IMG/VR virus record: IMGVR_UViG_3300013137_002980
Location: 1 to 50,635 of that record
DNA: 50,635 nucleotides
Direction: 5' to 3' (one strand)
Origin: a virus
Shown here: piece by piece, positions 40,637-48,735 of the stretch
How the letters are laid out: every line of letters begins with the position of its first letter
Numbering within the stretch: position 1 is the first letter of the stretch
Position numbers and translations under genes: made by a program
The notes under the pieces: model-generated
The model's input: only the letters and a program-made list of their open reading frames with translations
What the model was told of the DNA's origin: nothing
Databases searched by the model: none

Positions 40637-41299
40637 GTGCAAACAGCCAAATATCAAGAATTTGCTTCGCGGCTTAATAGCCTCATGCAAAAAGAAGGCT
40701 CACCAATAAAAAACGTGAACCAATTAAAAGATGCCATTCAGGTTACTTATGAAATGGCTCGTCGCTACACGCTTGGTATTGCAAAACCTCGTGAAGAGAA
40801 AATGCAAATACTTGCTGAAAGATTTAATGTAGATATTAGTTATCTGGACCACGGTACAGGTATAGAACCAAACGTCACTGCCCCTTTCCCTATCGCTGGT
40901 CGATTGATACCTGTTATTTCCTGGGTACAGGCTGGATCCTGGACCACAGTTGACTCCGTTCCAGCCGGTACTCAATTTGAAGAATGGCTGCCACCTAACC
41001 CGAAATGTGGAAAGAATGGATATGGCTTAGAGGTCGTTGGTGAATCAATGCTTCCAGACTTCCGCCCTGGTGACAAAATTTATGTGAATCCAGATTTTCA
41101 ACCAGACGATCTTAAGACTGGTGATCTGGTGATTGTGTCTTGCGAAGACGATGCCGAAGCGACGTTTAAAAAATTAATTTTAGAAAGTGGCCATATTTAT
41201 TTACAGCCACTAAACCCAAACTGGCCAGAACAGACTATTCCTTTAATAGATGGATGTAAGTTGGTTGGTAAAGTGGTTGGGTTGTATCGGGATGTTTAA
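40637..41299 (+). CDS. cI: CI-type repressor, LexA/S24 family
   Basis: 220 residues from the GTG at 40637, which has GAAGG about 8-10 nt upstream; the longer frame to 40403 reads through the operators and is not credible. An N-terminal HTH (about 8-70) is followed by an S24 peptidase: self-cleavage site Ala99-Gly100 in WVQAGSW, catalytic Ser137 in VVGESMLPDF and Lys178 in EATFKKL. It holds lysogeny and should be cleaved on RecA activation after DNA damage. It is the first gene of a unit continuing into two defence-like genes. Confidence 0.92.
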   Translation: MQTAKYQEFASRLNSLMQKEGSPIKNVNQLKDAIQVTYEMARRYTLGIAKPREEKMQILAERFNVDISYLDHGTGIEPNVTAPFPIAGRLIPVISWVQAGSWTTVDSVPAGTQFEEWLPPNPKCGKNGYGLEVVGESMLPDFRPGDKIYVNPDFQPDDLKTGDLVIVSCEDDAEATFKKLILESGHIYLQPLNPNWPEQTIPLIDGCKLVGKVVGLYRDV

Positions 41300-41326
41300 T
41301 TTTCTAAAATATTATTGGTTTTAAAA

Positions 41327-42508
41327 ATGCCTAATGAAGAATTAAATTTAACTAAGCTTATTGATACCTTAGAAGATGAAAAAACAGGTGCACATGCGCG
41401 CAAGGGCTTTGCGTATCAAGACTGGTGGGCAGCTCATAAGTCATTCGAATTACTTAGTAACAACAGCAGTAAAGATTTCGCTATTGGCGTTGAAATCAAA
41501 GAAGATGTAATTATTATCGACTCACTAGCCAATCCTTCTCAGTTTGAATTTTATCAAATTAAGAAAAAGGAACCTAACAATTGGTCTATTTCGGGTTTAT
41601 TAAAAGCTGAAAAAAAAGTTTCTACTCAAGAAAAATCTACTATTTCAAAACTTTATTCTAGATATAGAGATTTCAAAACCGACTCAACACACTTATATTT
41701 TGTATCAAATGCTCAATTGCAAATAGAAGTTGTAGAAAACAGCACTAAAAGAAAACATTTGTTGCATAACTCTAATTTTGCTACAGATTTAGATGTGGCT
41801 AATCTTACAAAAATTGAGGACAAGATTCGATCAGAATTGAAATTAGACCAAGACGAGATTGTTAATTTCGATCGCTTAAACTTCCAGAGGTCTGATATTA
41901 GTGCTTTATCCCCTGATATGTCTGTGATAGGTGCTGTTACTGGCTTGAATGAAGACAACAAACTTCCATTCAAATTGAATAATATCTCTTCAACTTGTAG
42001 ATTATTAGCTTCAAAATTCCAAAAATTAGGCATGAATACTGATTTTGCAAAAAATTTAGCACAGTTGCAAAAGAGGTGCTTAACAAAAATAGAGCTATTG
42101 GAATTTTTAAAAATAATAAATGAAAAAATTAAATCACCCGAAGATTATTTAAAAGAAGGAATAACTCAATTAAGATCCGAAAACTATCCCTTTCCAAAAT
42201 TGGAATTGCTTATAGATGAATCCAGACAAATATTAGTTGATATAACAGATAGAACAAAATTGGATGTGCAAAATCTATTTCATCAGGCCCATCAACTTTA
42301 TAAAACCCGCAATAGTTCATATTACAACCTAAACTCACTTACTGAAATGGTAAATAATTTTACTTCTGACCTAATGTCTTATAGTGATGAACCTACACAA
42401 AATATAAACTATATTAAATGTATCACTTTGCTTTTTTTTATATCCAAAGGTGAGATATATAATGAAAGATATTTCAACATACCAGTTACTCAGACTGATT
42501 CGAAATAA
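41327..42508 (+). CDS. DUF4297/Cap4-type nuclease, effector of a candidate Lamassu/ABC-3C system
   Basis: 393 residues from the ATG at 41327. The N-terminal 100 residues match DUF4297 (Cap4 dsDNA endonuclease): GFAYQDWWA (27-35), FAIGVEIKEDV with Glu56, Glu59 and Asp60, and FYQIKKKEPNNW (Gln77, Lys79), a PD-(D/E)xK core. The rest is helical and may be the region that meets the ATPase, as in ABC-3C effectors. In Lamassu, LmuA nucleases of this type cut DNA when the SMC partner senses phage replication. It lies 27 bp after cI in the same direction. No strong ribosome site; very AT-rich. Confidence 0.75.
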   Translation: MPNEELNLTKLIDTLEDEKTGAHARKGFAYQDWWAAHKSFELLSNNSSKDFAIGVEIKEDVIIIDSLANPSQFEFYQIKKKEPNNWSISGLLKAEKKVSTQEKSTISKLYSRYRDFKTDSTHLYFVSNAQLQIEVVENSTKRKHLLHNSNFATDLDVANLTKIEDKIRSELKLDQDEIVNFDRLNFQRSDISALSPDMSVIGAVTGLNEDNKLPFKLNNISSTCRLLASKFQKLGMNTDFAKNLAQLQKRCLTKIELLEFLKIINEKIKSPEDYLKEGITQLRSENYPFPKLELLIDESRQILVDITDRTKLDVQNLFHQAHQLYKTRNSSYYNLNSLTEMVNNFTSDLMSYSDEPTQNINYIKCITLLFFISKGEIYNERYFNIPVTQTDSK

Positions 42509-42525
42509 ACGTAAAGGCTTATGTA

Positions 42526-44223
42526 ATGAAAAAGAAAGTCACTTTTTTAGAACTCAACTTGCTATCAAAGAAAGAGCAGAAAGCACTTCAGGTGGATCTA
42601 AACCATCAAAAAATAATTTTACACGGTGAAAATGATACAGGAAAATCTGTAATAATCCGACATATATTTTGGTGCATGGGTTTAAATCCTGTAAATATAT
42701 TTTCAGATATATGGGACCATAATATTACTGGCATGCTGAGAATACTTTATGACGACAAAGAATATTGTTTCTATAGAAATAAGGATGATAGATATTTATT
42801 TCATAATGAAACCCTAATTTTTAGTTCTAATAAGAATAGTGAGTGGAATGGTTTGTTGGGTGTTTTTTTTAATTACCCATTAAAGCTGCGTCTCAAATCC
42901 AATCATATAGAGAATTATGCTGGGCTAGAAGGTTTGCTAGTTCCTTATTTTATAGAGCAGGATACAGGTTGGTCGCTAAATTGGAGTGGGCCTTTTATTG
43001 GTTTAGCTCGTTATAAAGATTTTTATAAAGAAATATTATCAAACTTTACTGGATTTAACTCTATAGAGTCTATTGCTATTAAACAAGATATTGATTTATT
43101 TAAATCTGATCTAACAAAATTAAAAACACAACTTAAACTTTATGAAGATTCTTTTCATAAAATAAAAATAGAAACAAGCCATGCTCTACCAAGAACCGAT
43201 AAAAACCAATTCAGAAGAGAAATTAAAAAATCAAGTAATGAACTGAAGTCTTTACTTATAAAACAAAAAAATCTTAAAAATAGCTTATCTGAGTTAATTC
43301 AAAAAAAATTTAAATTAAAATCTATTTTAAGATCAAGTATAAGATCTTACAAAGAGATTGCTCTTGATATTGATTATTTAGATGAGAATCTTGAAGTTGA
43401 GTGTCCTACTTGTGGAACCTTGCACAAAAAAACATTAGAAGCATCGGCATCTTTAGAATTTGATTATACAATTTTAGACAACAATATAAAAAATTTAAAA
43501 AATGAAATACTAGAAATAGACAAAAAAATTGCTCCACTAAACTCCTCTTTAGTTGCTATCGACAAAGAAATAGATAATTTTAATAAAACTTTACAATCAT
43601 CAAAAAATAATATTATCTTTCAAGATATTATTGATGTTGAAGCAAATAAAAAAATTTCAAAATCATTTGAAAGAAATATAAAATCTGTGGCCGTGGATAT
43701 TAAAAAAATTGAAGAAAAAATCTCATTAGCTGAGAAAAGTATTGAAAGTTTAGAATCTAAGGATGTTAAGAAGGAAATAAAGAAAATTTTTGAAAATAAA
43801 TTAAAATATAACTTTAATCAACTAAACATTCCGTTTAATGGGAAAATAAATCAAATTCAATCTAGGCCCAATATCGGTGGAGGCAGTTCAAATCCACGAG
43901 CAATTTTAGCTCTTCACATGACATATCTTGAACTTAGTTTAATTAAAACTAATCTACCACTATTCCCTTTTGTTATAGATACACCACAGCAAAATGGACA
44001 AGATATGAACAATCTTTCTAATACATTTAATCATTTAGAGAATATTGATTTCACGCAATTAATAATTGGCTCAGAAATAATTCCAAGCCAAGCTAATCTA
44101 AAAAATTATAAAGTTTTAGAATTTAAAAATAAAAATGCGGTACTAAATTTAAAAGATTATACAAAGGTATCGAAATTATTTAACAATTTTGATACTATTA
44201 TGAATAATCTATTAGAGGTTTAG
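42526..44223 (+). CDS. Rad50/SMC-like ATPase, LmuB-like partner of the DUF4297 nuclease
   Basis: 565 residues. Walker A is GENDTGKS (34-41); two long coiled-coil arms (about 180-280 and 315-410) surround a CPTCG motif at Cys293 and Cys296, placed like the Rad50 zinc hook. A signature-like GGGSSNPRAI follows at about 450-460 and Walker B is FPFVIDTPQQ with Asp485. This is the design of SMC-like ATPases of Lamassu and ABC-three-component defence systems. It follows the nuclease gene by 17 bp, leaving no room for the small middle subunit of ABC-3C systems. Confidence 0.75.
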   Translation: MKKKVTFLELNLLSKKEQKALQVDLNHQKIILHGENDTGKSVIIRHIFWCMGLNPVNIFSDIWDHNITGMLRILYDDKEYCFYRNKDDRYLFHNETLIFSSNKNSEWNGLLGVFFNYPLKLRLKSNHIENYAGLEGLLVPYFIEQDTGWSLNWSGPFIGLARYKDFYKEILSNFTGFNSIESIAIKQDIDLFKSDLTKLKTQLKLYEDSFHKIKIETSHALPRTDKNQFRREIKKSSNELKSLLIKQKNLKNSLSELIQKKFKLKSILRSSIRSYKEIALDIDYLDENLEVECPTCGTLHKKTLEASASLEFDYTILDNNIKNLKNEILEIDKKIAPLNSSLVAIDKEIDNFNKTLQSSKNNIIFQDIIDVEANKKISKSFERNIKSVAVDIKKIEEKISLAEKSIESLESKDVKKEIKKIFENKLKYNFNQLNIPFNGKINQIQSRPNIGGGSSNPRAILALHMTYLELSLIKTNLPLFPFVIDTPQQNGQDMNNLSNTFNHLENIDFTQLIIGSEIIPSQANLKNYKVLEFKNKNAVLNLKDYTKVSKLFNNFDTIMNNLLEV

Positions 44224-44270
44224 CTCTAGATATTTATTTTTCTATTAATATAACTAACTTTCATCCTATA

Positions 44271-44292
44271 CCCACCTAATGGTGGGTTTTTC
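44271..44292 (+). terminator. Terminator of the cI-defence unit
   Basis: CCCACC-TAAT-GGTGGG followed by T-rich sequence. It is about 50 bp after the ATPase stop and marks the end of the transcription unit. Confidence 0.85.
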
Positions 44293-44339
44293 TATAATTT
44301 TATTTATAATCTATGCTGAAATTACAACAAGACAAAACT

Positions 44340-44665
44340 ATGAAAAAACAGCCATAACCACCCTACTCCTTGTTTTGATCATCACTGGCTGCCAAAAGCG
44401 GCCAGCTGCTCTACCTGAAGAAGAACGTGCAAAGATAACAGAGCAGTTTGAAGACTCGGATGAAAAAATTAACGGCTATTTTGATTTATTGGAAAATCCA
44501 GATACTTCACAAAAAGTACGCAAACAGATCCTTTGCAAAGACTGGCCTGATATCTATTACAAGCAGTACGTCCCTGCTTTAAAGCAACTTTCACCAGAAT
44601 ATACCGATGAAGAATTAAGTCAGGCTCTCGACAGAGCTGTGGACTACTACAAGAAAAATATGTAA
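44340..44665 (+). pseudogene. Small lipoprotein gene broken by a 1-bp shift in an A-tract
   Basis: The only plausible start (ATG 44340) reads MKKQP and stops, because the A-tract at 44343-44348 has six A. One more A would give MKKTAITTLLLVLIITGC, an ideal lipoprotein signal, in frame with the body of the protein (lipobox IITGC, then a charged helical domain to 44665). The alternative ATG at 44279 lies inside the terminator. Either a true frameshift, a slippage-controlled gene, or a sequencing error. Confidence 0.65.
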
Positions 44666-44769
44666 TCAGCTGCAATCAGTAAAGTAAAGCTCGTGTCATA
44701 TCTAGTGACTACTATCTAATCAAGGTCAATCGCAATCCTCACCTGTTATAACGAAGTAGCGCAAAACAG

Positions 44770-44800
44770 ACCCACCAATGCCTATCGGTGGGTTCTTTTT
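44770..44800 (+). terminator. Rho-independent terminator
   Basis: ACCCACC (44770-44776) pairs with GGTGGGT (44787-44793), then TCTTTTT. It follows the broken lipoprotein gene by about 100 bp. Confidence 0.8.
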
Positions 44801-44892
44801 GTGTAATAACTCTGTAACAGTGGATTTAAACGAAGTCTTTTACCATTTATTATATTTACTCTAATGATTTAGAATACAAAAAGGAAAACAAA

Positions 44893-45246
44893 ATGAAATA
44901 CGTGTTAGGTGCAACTCTTGTAGCTCTAGCAATCACTGGCTGTAATTCGACTCCAAATAAAGAAGTAACGCGCGAAAACGTGATACGCAATGCTCCTAAA
45001 AACACACAAATTATCAGTTTTGTAGGCCCTAATGATTTAAAACTTTTCCTAAAATCATCTGACTTATTTGAAACTGCACAAATGATTGATGGATCGGGTA
45101 AGGTTTATCATCTTAAACGCGCTGTTTCTGGCAGTGGAGTTCGCTTAGCAAATGTTGATGGTGTTTCTATCCACTTCAAAGGCGGTGAAGGTATTGTCGA
45201 GTTTGAGAAAGACAAGCCGATCAGTATTACTGAAGTAAAAAAATAA
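44893..45246 (+). CDS. MliC-like lysozyme inhibitor lipoprotein
   Basis: 117 residues with a lipoprotein signal (MKYVLGATLVALAITGC, lipid-attachment Cys17). The C-terminal part VYHLKRAVSGSGVRLA...VSIHFKGGEGIVEFE follows the MliC pattern (PF09864; membrane-bound inhibitor of c-type lysozyme). It would protect the lysogen from animal lysozyme, a lysogenic conversion trait. It lacks the cysteine pair of some family members. AAGGA precedes the ATG; terminators lie on both sides. Confidence 0.7.
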   Translation: MKYVLGATLVALAITGCNSTPNKEVTRENVIRNAPKNTQIISFVGPNDLKLFLKSSDLFETAQMIDGSGKVYHLKRAVSGSGVRLANVDGVSIHFKGGEGIVEFEKDKPISITEVKK

Positions 45247-45263
45247 AGTATCAACTTAAGATC

Positions 45264-45290
45264 AACCCACCCTAGCGGTGGGTTTTCTTT
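45264..45290 (+). terminator. Rho-independent terminator
   Basis: AACCCACC-CTAGC-GGTGGGTT followed by TTCTTTTTT. The stem is nearly the same as at 44271, 44770 and 46012. Confidence 0.85.
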
Positions 45291-45378
45291 TTTAAAAATC
45301 CATATTTTCCCTGATAGTATGGACTTAAGACCTTGTGCCAACATTATTCTTAAATAACCATAAATACTGGAGAAAAGA

Positions 45379-45885
45379 ATGGCTTTAGATAGAGATTTGC
45401 AATTAACACTACTAACTAAATTAAGTGATGTCTACCCTTATAATTATGATTTTAATCAAGACTTTGAATACAACTCGGAAGAACGAGAAAAAGCACTGAA
45501 AAATCTGTATTACTTACAATCACATGGACTAGTTAGTGAAAAAAGTGTCCATAAATCAAATTCACTTGGAAGTCAGGCTCCAATTATATTTGGTTCATCA
45601 GCGATTACTCACAAAGGTATGGATTTTTTAGCTAATGATGGTGGACTCTCGGCTATTTTGGGTGTTGTTACTGTCAAATTTGAGGCAGATACTTTAAAAG
45701 CAATTTTAGAGAATCGTATTAATCAGTCGGACTTATCGCCTGAGAATAAGCAATCAATGATTGATTCGCTTCGAGAGCTGCCTGCCGAGTCCATAAAACA
45801 CCTGACCATGAAATTACTGGATGAGGGCTTGGAGAATCTGCCAAATGCGATCGTATTAATTGGAACGTATCTTGGTTTATCCTAG
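45379..45885 (+). CDS. Hypothetical protein with possible winged helix
   Basis: 168 residues. The N-terminal third (RDLQLTLLTKLSDVYP...LKNLYYLQSHGLV...ITHKGMDFL) has the layout of a winged-helix domain; the C-terminal part is helical and ends hydrophobic (NAIVLIGTYLGLS). TGGAGAA lies upstream of the ATG. It is a separate unit between two terminators. Function unknown. Confidence 0.7.
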   Translation: MALDRDLQLTLLTKLSDVYPYNYDFNQDFEYNSEEREKALKNLYYLQSHGLVSEKSVHKSNSLGSQAPIIFGSSAITHKGMDFLANDGGLSAILGVVTVKFEADTLKAILENRINQSDLSPENKQSMIDSLRELPAESIKHLTMKLLDEGLENLPNAIVLIGTYLGLS

Positions 45886-46011
45886 AGAATTCTAAAAAAA
45901 TATTACCAGCATCAATGCATACACAATTATGCTTTGTTTTTAAATCAATATATATTCCCTTTCTTTTAGGGTTCACTACTACAGAGTTAAACATTTTTAA
46001 TTAATCCATCC

Positions 46012-46037
46012 AACCCACCCCAGCGGTGGGTTTTCTT
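46012..46037 (+). terminator. Rho-independent terminator
   Basis: AACCCACC (46012-46019) pairs with GGTGGGTT (46025-46032), then TTCTTTT. It isolates the gene at 45379 from the right early operon. Confidence 0.85.
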
Positions 46038-46057
46038 TTGCCTACTATAAATCAAAA

Positions 46058-46117
46058 CAACTAAAAGTAGAATTATTTTCTACTAAGTATTGACATTATT
46101 TCTACTTAAAGTAGTAT
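46058..46117 (+). promoter_or_regulatory. Promoter of the right early operon with repressor operators
   Basis: TTGACA (46090-46095), 16 bp, TAGTAT (46112-46117). The sequence CTACTTAAAGTAG (46102-46114), identical to O1 of the cI/cro switch, fills the spacer. A second weaker copy CAACTAAAAGTAG lies at 46058-46070. CI and Cro should therefore repress this operon too, as at lambda pL/pR. Confidence 0.8.
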
Positions 46118-46136
46118 TTATTTCACCAGACAACAA

Positions 46137-46172
46137 AAAAGCCCAGCTACTTTGGAAGGGAACTGGGCTTTT
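46137..46172. terminator. Terminator-like hairpin in the right operon leader
   Basis: AAAAGCCCAG (46137-46146) pairs with CTGGGCTTTT (46163-46172), a 10-bp stem between the promoter and the first gene. Only four T follow on the plus strand, so it may be a partial stop or attenuator; on the minus strand the T-run is longer. Confidence 0.55.
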
Positions 46173-46190
46173 GCTAAACGCGAGATAAGT

Positions 46191-46622
46191 ATGAACAGAA
46201 AATTCACTCCTTTCAATACCCTGGCCATCACAATCGTTACAGCTTCTGTAACTGTTGGCGGTTTGGCCCTGGCATACAAGCCACAACAGGCGGCCCACGC
46301 ACCTGTTTATCAGCCTAAGGTTGCGCCTTCTGAGTACGGCATCAGCACCTTGGTCATGACTTCTGAAACCGAAGGTCGTGCAGTCATCAATCTGGATGGC
46401 TTTAGCGTTCACGTTCCTTTCACTGTTGACGCCTTCCAGGACAGCTACGGCGTTCCAGGCTCGGAATTTACTGCGGTTGAAGTTCAGCAGCTGGGTGAAA
46501 TCAAAGTTTTTGATGCCAATGGCAATCCTTACAACGATTTCACCGATCACGTGGACCACTACAACATCAACCTGCTGATCAAAGGCTATATCGAAAAACA
46601 CCGTTTAGTGGAGGCTGCGTGA
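46191..46622 (+). CDS. Membrane-anchored early protein of unknown function
   Basis: 143 residues from the ATG at 46191. A hydrophobic segment (about residues 9-28, NTLAITIVTASVTVGGLALAY) looks like a membrane anchor or signal. The rest is beta-rich (TEGRAVINLDGFSVHVPFTV). First gene of the operator-controlled right operon. Function unknown. Confidence 0.65.
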   Translation: MNRKFTPFNTLAITIVTASVTVGGLALAYKPQQAAHAPVYQPKVAPSEYGISTLVMTSETEGRAVINLDGFSVHVPFTVDAFQDSYGVPGSEFTAVEVQQLGEIKVFDANGNPYNDFTDHVDHYNINLLIKGYIEKHRLVEAA

Positions 46623-46921
46623 TGACGACTGACACCAAACAATTTTCTAAGTACTTGGGCACTGATGCCAACGGCAATATGCGTATGCGCCTTGGCCCTC
46701 ATGTCTATGTACGCATCGGCCACCGCTTCTACATCGAACGCGATGATGGCCTTGAGCTGGTCACGCTTGAAACACACGTTGCCCGCCCGTGGATCATGAG
46801 CAATTTTGAACGTGAAGCTGCTTATCAGCGTCGTAAGACTTTGGCTCAGGCATTACAGGCATCACACATCCCATCCTACGAGCGCAAGGCATATAAGCGT
46901 CGTATGGGTTGGGCCAGATAA
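46622..46921 (+). CDS. Hypothetical basic early protein
   Basis: 99 residues from ATG 46622, overlapping the previous stop (TGATG), with GGAGG upstream. Contains MRMRLGPHVYVRIGHRFYIERDD and a basic C-terminus (YERKAYKRRMGWAR). Nucleic acid contact is possible by charge only. Confidence 0.7.
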   Translation: MTTDTKQFSKYLGTDANGNMRMRLGPHVYVRIGHRFYIERDDGLELVTLETHVARPWIMSNFEREAAYQRRKTLAQALQASHIPSYERKAYKRRMGWAR

Positions 46922-46933
46922 GGAGCATCTGTC

Positions 46934-48055
46934 ATGGCTTTACCAATTATTACTGCAGATCAGGTTTTAAATGTGAGCGCCATCATCACTTACATCTACG
47001 CCGACCCTGGTCTGGGCAAAACCTCACTTGGCTTTACTGCAGACAAAGCAATCTCGTTTGACTTCGACCGTGGTGCTCATCGTACTGGTGAGCTGCGTCG
47101 CGGTGCTGTGGTACAGGTCCAGCAATGGGCAGATGTGACTAACCTCACCCCGCAGGACCTGGCACCTTACAACACCGTGGTGATTGATACCGTGGGCGCG
47201 ATGCTGGAAAGCATCAAAACCCACCTGCTGTTGACGGCCAACAACCGCCAGAAAGATGGTGCTTTAAAACTGAAAGCCCAGGGCTTGGCTAACCAGACCT
47301 TTAAGAACTACATCAACATGCTGATCAGCTTGGGTAAAGATGTCGTGTTCATTGCCCATGCTTCGGAAGATCAAAACGGCGACCAGATTATCTATCGTCC
47401 AGATCTGGGCGGTAAAAACCGAAATGAGCTGTACCGCATTGCAGACATCATGGGCTATTTGACCACTGTCACTACCGGTGAAGGCAAGAATGCCCGGGTA
47501 ATTAGCTTTCGACCGTCGCCAACTCACCATGCCAAAAATTCAGGCGCCTTAGGTGGTGATACTGGAGAAGTGTGGGTGCCAGACCTGAAAGATCATCCGC
47601 AGTTTTTAGCGGATCTGATTCAACAGGCCAAAGACCATATCAACACGCTTACCCCTGCCCAGCTGGCCGCGGCAAAAGCCAATGAAGAACTTGAAAACTG
47701 GAAGCAAAGCTGTGCTGAAGCTCAGTATGCAAGTGACTTAAACCAGCTGACTGAAGCGCTTGATGACACGCATCTGAATTACAAGGCTATGCGCGCCGAA
47801 ATGGTCCAGCGCGCAAAAGAAATGGGATGCACGTTTGATAAGCAGCGCAACGCCTGGATTGATCCACCGGAATTTAACGGACTGAATGATCAGCAGCTGG
47901 CAGATCTGCAGGGCTTTATTGATGAACGCGGTCTGGACACTAAAACCGTTTGTGAATACCTGGGCTTGGATGCTTTAGCTGAAATCGAAGCTCAGAAACT
48001 ACCAGCAGTAAAAAAAGACATTGAAAAATTAGCGAAAGAAATGGTGAACGCATGA
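46934..48055 (+). CDS. Sak4-like/AAA_24 nucleotide-binding recombination protein
   Basis: 373 residues. RecA-like core: Walker A ADPGLGKTS (about 23-31), Walker B NTVVIDTVGAM, and VVFIAHASED, the AAA_24 (PF13479) phage nucleotide-binding pattern of Sak4-type annealing proteins. A C-terminal extension (about 235-373) is helical and may bind partners. It probably supports phage recombination; known Sak4 proteins work with a single-strand binding protein, but none is obvious here. Confidence 0.8.
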   Translation: MALPIITADQVLNVSAIITYIYADPGLGKTSLGFTADKAISFDFDRGAHRTGELRRGAVVQVQQWADVTNLTPQDLAPYNTVVIDTVGAMLESIKTHLLLTANNRQKDGALKLKAQGLANQTFKNYINMLISLGKDVVFIAHASEDQNGDQIIYRPDLGGKNRNELYRIADIMGYLTTVTTGEGKNARVISFRPSPTHHAKNSGALGGDTGEVWVPDLKDHPQFLADLIQQAKDHINTLTPAQLAAAKANEELENWKQSCAEAQYASDLNQLTEALDDTHLNYKAMRAEMVQRAKEMGCTFDKQRNAWIDPPEFNGLNDQQLADLQGFIDERGLDTKTVCEYLGLDALAEIEAQKLPAVKKDIEKLAKEMVNA

Positions 48056-48201
48056 ATATTTTAAATAGCAAAGAAGCTTTTGACGCAATGATGGCTGCAT
48101 ATATCAAGTGCGCAGAATCAAATTCCAGAATGGTGAACAGCTACTTGGTATTGGCAGAAAAGAAATGTGCTGGGTTTTCGCAAAAAATTTTGAAAAATTA
48201 G
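48052..48201 (+). CDS. 49-residue protein
   Basis: ATG 48052 overlaps the stop of the ATPase gene (ATGA); the frame ends with TAG at 48201. MNILNSKEAFDAMMAAYIKC, then SNSRMVNSYLVLAEKKCAGF; helical with two Cys. Coupled translation and composition support it. Confidence 0.65.
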   Translation: MNILNSKEAFDAMMAAYIKCAESNSRMVNSYLVLAEKKCAGFSQKILKN

Positions 48202-48214
48202 GGAAGGTGAAGTG

Positions 48215-48499
48215 ATGGATATTCATATCAACAGACCTCGATTTAACGCCAAAAGAATAGTTCGATTTAAATGCCCTGACTGCAAGAAAAATAGTCGAGC
48301 TATTGAGTTTTTTCAACACTATCGTGGATGGGATTCAACTTGCATAAATTGCGGCAGACAGTGGTGTGATGGCGAATGGGTGTATTTGGATTTTTATCGT
48401 GGCGTGCGGAAAAAGAATATCAATGCAGCTAAGCAGCTATGGCGAAAACTAAAAGATATTGGCAACGAAATAACATTTGAAGAATTTGAGGTGGCGTGA
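48215..48499 (+). CDS. Zinc-ribbon protein
   Basis: 94 residues from ATG 48215 with GAAGGTGA upstream. Two cysteine pairs, FKCPDCKK and CINCGRQWCDG, form a zinc ribbon, followed by a basic helical tail. Possibly binds DNA or RNA in the early operon. Confidence 0.7.
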   Translation: MDIHINRPRFNAKRIVRFKCPDCKKNSRAIEFFQHYRGWDSTCINCGRQWCDGEWVYLDFYRGVRKKNINAAKQLWRKLKDIGNEITFEEFEVA

Positions 48500-48735
48500 T
48501 GGTATTAGCAAAATTCACAGCAAGCACACAAAAGCTTAAAAAGGCTGGCTTATATCAAATCGGAGCAAGAAAGAACCTAGTAATTAAGGTTAATAGATAT
48601 GCAAATTGCACAGTGAAGCTTACAGAAAACGGCCCTGTAATCATCCCTGAAAATCTTATCTACTTTTTCAACGAAAAAGAAATTCAAGCATTAAAGGATG
48701 GGAAGACACTAATTAAAAATGGGAAGGTGACGTGA
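48499..48735 (+). CDS. Small hypothetical protein
   Basis: 78 residues from ATG 48499 overlapping the previous stop (TGATG). Lysine-rich with beta strands (NLVIKVNRYANCTVKL) and a short helix (EKEIQALKDGKTLI). Not recognised. Confidence 0.65.
   Translation: MVLAKFTASTQKLKKAGLYQIGARKNLVIKVNRYANCTVKLTENGPVIIPENLIYFFNEKEIQALKDGKTLIKNGKVT

Larger units (their letters stand above)
45886..46190. other. Intergenic region with terminator and early promoter
   Basis: Holds the terminator at 46012, two operator-like sites, the right operon promoter and a leader hairpin. The minus-strand frame crossing it is composed of non-coding features and is not called. Confidence 0.6.

Noticed and set aside
40519-40650. 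N-terminal extension of the Cro frame
   Set aside because: It is the reverse reading of the operator region; ATG 40518 gives a compact HTH protein.
44279-44339. Upstream in-frame start for the lipoprotein
   Set aside because: It lies inside the terminator of the preceding unit and would place a long non-signal segment before the lipobox.
45719-45994. 91-codon minus-strand frame
   Set aside because: Largely the shadow of the gene at 45379; no ribosome site and unlikely composition.
46083-46601. 172-codon minus-strand frame
   Set aside because: Mirror of the right operon's first gene, spanning its promoter and leader hairpin.
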